A stretch of 64,000 bases of DNA from Charina bottae. Lineage: Eukaryota > Chordata > Lepidosauria > Squamata > Charinaidae. The stretch is from NCBI GenBank assembly GCA_023362775.1, contig JALMGJ010000062.1, positions 1,387,501-1,451,500 on the forward strand. The letters are read 5' to 3'. The notes below the pieces were generated by a model. That model did not search any database. It was not told the DNA's origin and saw only the letters and a program-made list of their open reading frames with translations. Positions 57,784 through 64,000 of this stretch are shown piece by piece. How positions within the stretch are numbered: position 1 is the stretch's first letter; the number at the start of each line of letters is the position of its first letter. The translations under genes and the position numbers were made by a program.

Positions 57784-59368
57784 TCTCCCCACTCCTCACC
57801 CCCCCACCCCGAGGATAGTCGACCGGGCCAAGAGGTGTCCCTAAGCCCTAGTGGGGTCAGTACAGCTAGTCCTCGCTTAACAACCATTTGTTTAGTGACG
57901 GTTCGGACTTATGACGGTGCTGAAAAAGCCGAGTTACGACCGGTCCTCACACTTATGACCATTGCAGTGCCCCCACGGTCACATGATCACAATTTTGGCA
58001 CTTGGCAACCGGTTCACATTTCTGACCGTTGTAGCGTCACGGGATCGCCATTTTCAACCTTCCTGGCCGGCTTTTGGCAAGCAAAATCAACGGGGAGCCG
58101 CGTGATTCGCTTAACGACCACCTGGCTCGCTTAATGCCTGCGGTGATTCGCTTAACAGCCGCCGCAAACAAGGTAATAAAATCAGGTCGGATTCGCTTAA
58201 CGACCGCTTCGCTTAGCAGCCGAAATTCCAGTCCCAATTGTGGTTGTTAAGTGAAGACTACCTGTAGGTGCTGATTTATTTAAACCAACTCATCCTCCCC
58301 CCCCACAATGTTTGGATAAAGTATTTTGGGGCGCAGAGAATGACTCAATGATCCTTTGCAGGATGGGCAATAGGAATGCGACGCAATAATATAATATCCC
58401 TGGGAGAAAATCTACACGCCGGGCATCTTTACCTCTGCACAGCTTTCAAGAGCATCTTCCTCCTCTCGGCCAATTTCTCCTACAAAGAGGAAATTGGAGG
58501 TGCGTCAGGCCCCGCGGGGCTGGCCCGAGGCGGGCACCGGCTGGACCCCCTCACCTGCATGCTGCTGAAGAGAGAATTGATGGCCGTCTCCTCTTCATCC
58601 GCGCTGTTCCGGACTTCCTCAATCAGGGCTTTGAGCAACACAATCGCTTCCCGGGTGGACGTCTGCAGCTCCTTCACCGCCTGCCGCAGACAAGGGGGCC
58701 CGGTGGGAAGGGTGCCAGGCCTGCCAGGGCACCGCTAAGGAGCTCTCCGCTCCCACCAGCTTGGTCTGCTTCTCAACCTCTTCCCCCTCATCTTTAAACA
58801 CCTCCAAGCTCCGTTCTGGAAGCTTTGCCAGCAAAGGTTTCTTTTCTGCCATCCTGCGCCTGAAATCGTCTGTGCCTTGGCACCTGAAGCCAGCCCTTCG
58901 AAAGGCTGCCAGGAATGAATTTTGCCGAAGGGCAAACTTCCAAATCTTTTGCTCTAAGGCAGGGAAGCCTGGCGATTGCAGGATGATTTGGGCTTAACTC
59001 TGTTGTGGGCAGTGCCAAAGGAAAAGTTTGGCTTATTTTTATAGGGAAGGGAGGGAGGGAAAGAAGGAAGCGAGGGAGGACAGAAGGAAAAGGGAGGGAG
59101 GGAGGGAGGGAGGGAGGGAGGGAAGGAAGGAAGGAGGGAGGGAGGGAGGGAGGGAGGAAAGGAAAGACAGAAGGAAAAGGGAGGGAGGGAGGAAAGGGAG
59201 GAAAGAAAGGAAGGACAGAAGGAAAAGGGAGGGAGGGAGGGAGGGAGGGAGGAAGGAAGGAAGGAAGGAAGGAAGGAAGGAAGGGGGAATGAGGGAGGGA
59301 GGAATAGGAATTTCTACTTGTAAGCCGCCCAGAGTCGCTTTTATAGTGAGATGGGCAGTGTATACATT

Positions 59369-59414
<46 letters not shown>

Positions 59415-59968
59415 TGATGATGATGATGGAGGGAGGACTAAGATATTCAATCTCTTTTCCAAGGGTGATCCTAGCTTTAGCTAATTAGCATCGTAGTATA
59501 GCATTCCAGAAAAGGGGCGTGGTGGCTCAGCGGGTAAGACGCCAGGCTTGTCGATCGGAAGATCGCAAGTTTGGAGGTTCGAATCCCTAGCCCTGCGTGC
59601 GGAGTGAGCTCCCGCACTCGCCCCAGCTCTTGCCAACCTAGCAATTCAAAAGCATGCAAATGGAAGTAGATGAATAGGTACCACTTCCGTGGGATGGTAA
59701 CAGCATTCCGTGTGCATCATGCCGGCCACATGACCGTGGAAGCGTCTTCGGACAACGCTGGCTCTTCGGCTAACAAACGGAGATGAGCACCGGCCCCTAG
59801 AGTCGGACACGACTGCACACATGTGCGGGGGGGGGGGAACCTTTACCTTTACCTTTATAGCATTCCAGAGGTGTGGCCAGAGGTTGGAGTAGATGGTCTC
59901 AAGGGTGACTTCCAACCCTTTGATTCTACGATCTTATCCTTTGATTTAGATTCCTGCATTCAGCAAGA

Positions 59969-60007
<39 letters not shown>

Positions 60008-63000
60008 ACATCGATATCCCACCGCAATCAAAAGTGACTCTTGGTATTTTGGAAGATACGAGGAAAAATCTATTGTGCATTTGATTTCAACCCATCAAAA
60101 ATCTCCACCCCATAAAATACACCCAGGAATACATCAGTGGCAGGATTCCTTTCTACCCGTTCGTGCCATGATTCAACCACTGTGCAACTGTTCCATTTCC
60201 CCCCCCATCTTTTTACATTTCTTTTCTGCTAAGAAGAAAAAAATCAGTGGGAAAAATCAAGAGTTACAATGGACTGCCTGTAAAATTCCAGAAATGCAGG
60301 AAGGACATTGGTGAGTAAAAGCCATTTTTGGAAAAAGATACTACTTATCTGTTTTCTGCTCACCATCACAGCTTGGTCTAATTTCTCACAGCCTCGCATG
60401 TAGGCTGTCTCAATATCGATGCAATGTGCTCTGCTCTCCCTGAAAAAGAGAAAAAAAAAGATTTTATTGTATGTGCTGTTTTGTTTTTTGGGTTTTTTGC
60501 TGCTAGTAGTGGCTCTTCCTCTTCAACAATTTTTTAAATGTGAACATCCTGTGGCAGGAAGTTCCACTGGCTAACTCTACATGTTTCAAGGTATGGCATA
60601 CAGGTAGTCCTCACTTAACGACCACAATTGGGACCAGAATTTCAGTTGCTAAGTGAAGCGGTCATTAAGCGAATCCAACCTGATTTCATGACCTTTTTTG
60701 CGGCAGTCATTAAGCAAATGACCGCGGGCGTTAAGCGAACCAAGTGGTTTTTAAGCGAATCACACGGTTCCCCATTGATTTTGCTTGCCAGAAGCCAGCC
60801 GGGAAGGTCGAAAATGGCGATCACATGACCACGGGATGCTGCGACCGTCATAAATGTGAACCGGTTGCCAAGCGCCTGAATAGTGATCACGTGACCATGG
60901 GGATACTGCGATGGTTGTAAGTGTGAGCACCAGTTGTAAGTCATTTTTTTCAGCGCCGTCGTAAGTCTGAACCATCACTAAACGAATGGTTGTTAAGTGA
61001 GGACTACCTGTAACATGGATTTCTTAAACTAGAAATGCAGGGACCCTCTATTTTTTAATAGCTGCTTCTCCTGCAAAATGCCCGTGACCGCGCTTGATTT
61101 TGCAAATTGCAAACTTACACAGGCATATCTCGAAAACAGTTAATGCAAAGCATGGACTTTTTCTCTGTCGAGAACATGATGTAAAGTTCTTCATGAAGAG
61201 CTGGAAAAGACAAGAGAAACAGCCTTTTTTTTATAATTCTAGCCCCAGAATTGTACTGAAAAATGGGAGCGTTCGAAGAGATTGATTTCATGCTTTCAAA
61301 CTCATATTCAGATTGCCTCGAGTTCTCATTTTTGTTGCAAATTAAAGTGAGAGATTCAATTTGCAGATCGTATACGGAGGAAGTACAAGCAGAATGTGGG
61401 AAAATGAACAAAAATGAGAACTCCGATTCATTTGTATATTACGTATACAGGATGTGCAAGCAACATTTGAAAAAGTGAGTTAAACTAGAATTCAGATTTA
61501 TGTATGCAATGTACACTCCGGGTGTCTAAACCAAATTTAGCCCTGCGAATTAAAAGCAGAACCAAGATTTACTTTGTAATATTGCACACAGAGCTTTTTC
61601 ATGCATACTTGTCTTGAAAATATACATATTTGTTAGCACACAGAAGCGCCTGTGTTTGGAGATCTGTGAACAAAAATGGGCCCTTTTTTTTTCGTGCAAG
61701 AAATGGGGAGACAAGCTGGATGGTGCAAAAGTGAGAAAGTGGCACGAGTGATTTGGAGGGTGAGTGTTTGGAAAGAAAGCCTGTTCTTTGTGAATTTAAT
61801 CATTTGGAGGGCATGAAACAGACCATTGTTTGTAGGTAAATCAGAAATTTAAGGAATGAGGGCTTATCTCCCTCGATCCTGCACAACGTTATTCTGGAAC
61901 ATTATTCTGACATCGTGTGTCCGCAGGATGGGGTAAAAAAAGTCAAGATGGCGACATTAAGAAACAGGCTTCATCGGGGCACCTTCGTGACTTTTCCAGC
62001 CATGCCCGTGGACATCCAGCATGCCAGCTTCCAGAATTTGAAAAAACATCAGAATTTGATGGATGCCAGGAGAGGGAGATGGCTCCATGGGCACCCTGTT
62101 GAGGATCCCGATTGGGCTTTTCTGCTGCTGGGAAGTCGGGCTCGGCCGGTTTGGCGGTGCTCAGGGTGAGGGTTCGAGTCCCCTCCGGAATGGGGGGAGT
62201 TGGGCGGTGATATAAGTTAGAAATATAAATAAATATAAATAAATAAACGTGCACGGGGACGTACAGCATCTCTTGCGGACTTCTTTCGTGCGCTTGCTCA
62301 GCGAGACAATCTCGTGGCGGGCGAACATCCTCGCCTTGTGGGTCTCCTCGCGGCACCTGGCGCACAGCGGCTGGTTGCAGGTGTTGCAGAAATACATGGC
62401 GTCCAGCTCCTTTGGGAACAGCAACAGAAGGGGGAAGCTGGGTTCCCAAAGGTAAGAACGGAAGGAGGGCTCGGTGGGGGGCTCGACGCGGCTCCTGGGG
62501 TAGACTGCTGCGGGACATGGATGTTCTAGCAGGTCCTCGTCCCTCCCCCCAAAGGAGCACCCATGTCCAGGGGCAGTCTATCTGAGGAACACCGGGGGAT
62601 TGCTCCTTCTCGGCCATCTTGCCCTTCCAAAACGGCGAACGCGCAGAAACCAGGCGCCGAAATAATGCTAGATAGTGCAGCGCCCTAAATGCTGTAGAAA
62701 TATAAAGGACTTGCTGGTACAGGTAGTCCTCGCTTATCAACCACAATTGGGACTGGAATTTTGGTCACTAAACAAAGCGGTCATTAAGCGAACCAGACCC
62801 AATTTTACAACCTTTTTTGTGTCGGTCATTATGCGAATCACCACAGGCGTTAAGCAAACCATGTGGTCGTTAAGCGAATCTCGTGGTTCCCCATTGATTT
62901 TGCTTGCCAGAAGCCGGCCGGGAAGGTCGAAAATGGCGATCACATGACCATGGGACGCTGAGACGGTCGTAAATGCGAACCGGTTGCCAAGTGCCCAAAT

Positions 63001-63515
63001 CGTGATCATGTGACTGCGGGGACGCTGCAACGGTCATAAGTGTGAGGACCGGTCGTAAGTCGTTTTTTTTTTCAGCACCATCGTAAGTCCGAACCGTCAC
63101 TAAGCGAATGGTTGTTTAGCGAGGACTACCTGTAATCACAACCGTCCAGGAACGGGCCAGTCCCCCTATGGAGAGTTTGAAGTGGCTGCACAGCCGTCTC
63201 TCCAGGATGGCTCTCCTGCCCAGGGCCTAGAGGGCTGGACTAGATGACCCTTGGGGGTCCCTCCCCACTCCACCGCTCTATGCACTCTGGTGGGCAAAGC
63301 CTGCCTGTTCCTGCTAGAATGCTTCCTGCCCTGGCCCGGCCCAACCTGGTTCCATCCCCAGAGGCCGGAGGGCGTGTCCGCTTACCTGCTTCGTACTTTG
63401 CAGATCACAGTTGGCGCACAGGACGTCCTCTTCGCCGTCCCCCGAACTGTCCAACAGGAATTTGAGCAGCTGGTCTTCTGGAGGGAGCCCGTTCCCTTTC
63501 ACGACCGACGGGTGC
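45754..63515 (-). CDS. RNF207: RING/B-box protein RNF207, 3' 16 exons (5' end outside window)
   Basis: Minus-strand exons: 63386-63515, 62265-62409, 61119-61200, 60364-60439, 58555-58680, 58433-58479, 57168-57240, 56966-57034, 55804-55872, 54599-54666, 51666-51849, 50336-50521, 49867-49918, 49292-49409, 46713-46802 and 45754-45937. The first base completes a codon from outside; the rest gives 565 aa in frame (human total 634). The missing part is the N-terminus and RING exons. Visible are the B-box zinc ligands (CANC, FCNTCNQPLCARCREETHKA with ARHEIV), a second CSLH...CINC set, coiled-coil stretches (EAIVLLKALIEEVRNSADEE; LKDQVQELHRDLTKHHSLIK) and the RNF207-specific block RYISTKVLLAEGRDTPFADH. 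The last two exons are acidic and poorly conserved. Human RNF207 acts in heart, associating with the KCNH2 (HERG) channel and HSP70. The 54599 donor is a weak GTCAGC, chosen for phase. The 45937 acceptor was chosen for frame. Confidence 0.93.
46430..46500. mobile_element. Half copy of palindromic hAT-type MITE
   Basis: GGGGAATTCTGGGAGTTGAA through TTAAAGTGGCCAAGTTTGA is the right arm only; it lies in the last RNF207 intron. Confidence 0.7.
47100..48780. repeat. 1.7 kb polypurine higher-order satellite in RNF207 intron
   Basis: Almost pure A/G on the plus strand with GGAT inserts. A GAGCAAGAAA marker recurs at 47143, 47411, 47664, 47940, 48194 and 48464. The spacings of 268, 253, 276, 254 and 270 bp define about six higher-order units made of GGGA, GGAA, AAGAAG and GGAT blocks. 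Long open frames in all directions here follow from the lack of stop codons in purine or pyrimidine repeats. Confidence 0.95.
48785..49291. other. RNF207 intron sequence between the satellite and the 49292 exon
   Basis: GC-rich and non-repetitive; no exon beyond that at 49292 is needed by the RNF207 reading frame. Confidence 0.4.
49560..49840. repeat. (GGAA)n/(GGGA)n microsatellite, RNF207 intron
   Basis: About 280 bp of GGAA interrupted by three GGACAAA(G/A) spacers. It starts about 25 bp beyond the donor of the 49867 exon on the gene's strand. Confidence 0.95.
51117..51221. mobile_element. Palindromic hAT-type MITE
   Basis: CAGTGTTTCTCAACCTTGGC to its complement, 105 bp, with flanking octamers GCCTAGAA and GCTTAGAA (7 of 8 identical). 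It lies in an RNF207 intron. Confidence 0.88.
52126..52390. repeat. (GGT)n(ATT)n arrays with a duplicated 45-bp spacer
   Basis: ATT runs at about 52162-52213, 52260-52300 and 52347-52386. They are separated by two near-identical segments (TTGCATTGCATTGCACCATC, TCAGAAGCCTGTG) starting 88 bp apart. Confidence 0.9.
52695..52736. repeat. (CTG)14 trinucleotide repeat in RNF207 intron
   Basis: Fourteen uninterrupted GCT units, read as CAG on the RNF207 sense strand, followed directly by an ATT run. Confidence 0.95.
52750..53070 (-). mobile_element. R2/R4-like non-LTR retrotransposon C-terminal fragment
   Basis: A minus-strand frame of about 90 residues reads FEVERLWHKLAAVVPGIVG, then CRLEEATRLGSAHRLCR. 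It resembles the conserved C-terminal (I/V)ERLW...VVP(I/V)V(I/V)G ... LLGTAHILRK block of R2/R4-type LINE proteins. Only this end is present and the RT core is absent. The 5' flank (53023-53068) is a third diverged copy of the spacer at 52213. Clade assignment is tentative. Confidence 0.45.
53753..54125. mobile_element. Tigger-like MITE
   Basis: TA-flanked CAGGTAGTCCTCACTTAACG to GTTAAGCGAGGACTACCTG; RNF207 intron. Confidence 0.85.
54258..54318. mobile_element. Half copy of palindromic hAT-type MITE
   Basis: GGGGAATTCTGGGAGTTGAA through GGCCAAGGTTGAGAAACCCT, right arm only. Confidence 0.75.
54669..54758. repeat. (GGAA)n microsatellite at an RNF207 splice acceptor
   Basis: About 90 bp of GGAA/GGGA. 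On the RNF207 strand it is (CCTT)n ending directly in CCAG, the acceptor of the 54599-54666 exon, so it occupies the polypyrimidine-tract position. Confidence 0.9.
54770..55200. repeat. AT-rich, (ATCT)n and (TG)n/(CA)n microsatellites
   Basis: Consecutive AATAATA-type DNA (54770-54910), ATCT (55010-55065), TG with TATG interruptions (55095-55165) and CA (55180-55225). Confidence 0.9.
55350..55425 (-). mobile_element. 5S rRNA-derived SINE fragment
   Basis: On the minus strand GATCTCAAATGGCTAAGCAG, then GGTCAG...TTAGTCTTTGGATAGGAGACC, tracks the 3' half of 5S rRNA (GGAAGCTAAGCAGGGTC ... TTAGTACTTGGATGGGAGACC). It is too diverged to be a 5S gene and fits a 5S-headed SINE of the kind reported in squamates. 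It lies in an RNF207 intron. Confidence 0.65.
56212..56620. mobile_element. Tigger-like MITE
   Basis: TA-flanked CAGGCAGTCCTCGTTTAACA to GTTAAGTGAGGACTCCCTG; RNF207 intron. Confidence 0.85.
56666..56787. mobile_element. Palindromic hAT-type MITE with perfect 8-bp TSD
   Basis: CAGTGTTGCTCCATCTCAGC to its exact complement (122 bp). Identical octamers ATCTAAGG flank it (56658-56665 and 56788-56795). The terminus differs from other copies, so it is a distinct subfamily. Confidence 0.92.
57300..57470. mobile_element. CR1-like 3' fragment
   Basis: GGAGGTCGTCCAGTCCAGCC, followed by CCACTACATTCTGGGACCAC, is typical of the CR1 3' region; RNF207 intron. Confidence 0.5.
57743..57782. repeat. (AAT)n microsatellite
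   Basis: About 13 AAT units in an RNF207 intron. Confidence 0.95.
57863..58264. mobile_element. Tigger-like MITE
   Basis: TA-flanked CAGCTAGTCCTCGCTTAACA to GTTAAGTGAAGACTACCTG; RNF207 intron. Confidence 0.85.
59040..59430. repeat. (GGGA)n/(GGAA)n array with CR1-like (AAT)n/(GAT)n tail
   Basis: A polypurine array at 59040-59300 is followed by AAGCCGCCCAGAGTCGCTTT and GAGATGGGCAGTGTATACAT, a CR1/L3-like 3' end running into AAT and GAT microsatellites; RNF207 intron. Confidence 0.85.
59514..59855 (+). mobile_element. tRNA-derived SINE with perfect 14-bp TSD
   Basis: Full-length copy: A box TGGCTCAGCGG, B box GGTTCGAATCC, BovB-like tail, CCTTTACCTTTACC end. Direct repeats TATAGCATTCCAGA lie at 59497-59510 and 59856-59869. 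It is antisense to RNF207. Confidence 0.93.
59870..60006. repeat. CR1-like scrap and (GAT)n microsatellite
   Basis: GGAGTAGATGGTCTCAAGGG and TTGATTCTACGA resemble the CR1 3' region. (GAT)n spans about 59968-60006. Confidence 0.6.
60601..61010. mobile_element. Tigger-like MITE
   Basis: TA-flanked CAGGTAGTCCTCACTTAACG to GTTAAGTGAGGACTACCTG; RNF207 intron. Confidence 0.85.
61201..62264. other. RNF207 intron, with a CR1-like 3' scrap at about 62160-62250
   Basis: No further exon is needed between the 62265 and 61200 exon ends, which join in phase. 62190-62250 (GTTGGGCGGTGATATAAGTT and AAATATAAAT runs) is a CR1/L3-like tail. The rest is unclassified. Confidence 0.4.
62720..63132. mobile_element. 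Tigger-like MITE
   Basis: TA-flanked CAGGTAGTCCTCGCTTATCA to GTTTAGCGAGGACTACCTG; RNF207 intron between the two B-box exons. Confidence 0.85.
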
Positions 63516-64000
63516 CTGCAAGGAAGGCCAGCCTGGCCTGTCGTTACTCAAAAGCAAGCTCTGTTGAGCTCAGGGAGGCTTATTTGCTGCAAACCACGAC
63601 AAACCATGATTAAGTGACCTTCTTCCCCTCTCCCACGTCCCCACGGCGTTGCCTTTGGCACGTCCCCAGCTCTGAGACCGGTTTAAGGAGAAGCAAAGGC
63701 CACAGGTATTTTCATTAAATATATTCAGCAATAGGTTTGGTTGAAAATTACGATATTTTCATTAAATATATCCAGCAATGGGTTTGGATGAAATTCTTTT
63801 TTCTTCTTCTTCAAAGCATCTGCTCCTATTTTCAACGAGCTGAACCAAAGGATGCTTTGATCCCACAATTTTAAGAAAAAGATTTCCCAGCAAGTTACCC
63901 CGTAATTTGGGGGGAGAGTTAGGATTAGATTGAAAGCTTTTTTCCAATGTTGGCCATGTATGACTTGAAGCCTTTAATGGAGAGAAAGTAACTGGTTTAT
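63516..64000. other. RNF207 intron leading to the missing RING exons
   Basis: On the minus strand this precedes the exon that starts CACCCGTCGG. I see no Cys-rich RING coding segment, so those exons must be beyond the window. GGTATTTTCATTAAATATAT is nearly repeated about 45 bp on (63705 and 63750). Confidence 0.5.

Noticed and set aside
62043..62746. Single 267-codon minus-strand frame containing a B-box exon
   Set aside because: Only 62265-62409 belongs to a different, spliced RNF207 frame. This frame is read through introns and a CR1-like scrap.

Overview
The window is vertebrate nuclear DNA, most probably from a squamate reptile (lizard or snake). The evidence is a BovB retrotransposon with an almost intact reverse-transcriptase C-terminus, tRNA-headed SINEs whose tails resemble the BovB 3' end, a 5S-rRNA-derived SINE fragment, CR1-like scraps, two large families of palindromic DNA-transposon MITEs, and very heavy microsatellite content. 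Four spliced genes are present in the order GPR153 (+), HES3 (-), ICMT (+), RNF207 (-). This is the gene order and relative orientation of human 1p36.31, read from the other end. I know of no bacterial, viral or defence-type system here.

Layout. 1-4158: repeats and a CpG-rich patch upstream of GPR153. 4159-11704: GPR153, five coding exons encoding 651 aa, with three upstream ORFs before the start codon. 11705-21429: probable 3' UTR and convergent intergenic DNA with MITEs. 21430-24188: HES3, four exons encoding 193 aa and ending in WRPW. 24189-35560: repeat-rich divergent intergenic DNA, including a 1.3 kb (ATCT)n tract, an (ATTGAATC)n satellite, and 64-bp and 83-bp tandem repeats. 35560-41211: ICMT, five exons encoding 290 aa, driven by a CpG-island promoter with a perfect TCTCGCGAGA site. 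41212-45753: convergent ICMT/RNF207 3' ends. 45754-63515: the last 16 exons of RNF207 (565 aa). Its RING exons lie beyond the right edge of the window.

The genes do not form an operon or pathway. GPR153 is an orphan GPCR, HES3 a bHLH-WRPW repressor, ICMT the CAAX-protein carboxyl methyltransferase of the ER, and RNF207 a cardiac RING/B-box protein. They sit together by conserved synteny. Exon boundaries were set by hand from GT/AG sites, reading-frame continuity and remembered family sequences. All four gene models close in frame.

The less ordinary content lies in how repeats meet genes. Both ICMT exon 4 and GPR153 exon 2 are hemmed in by MITEs. A (CCTT)n microsatellite appears to serve as the polypyrimidine tract of an RNF207 exon. 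A 1.7 kb higher-order polypurine satellite fills one RNF207 intron. Several repeat insertions carry perfect target-site duplications.
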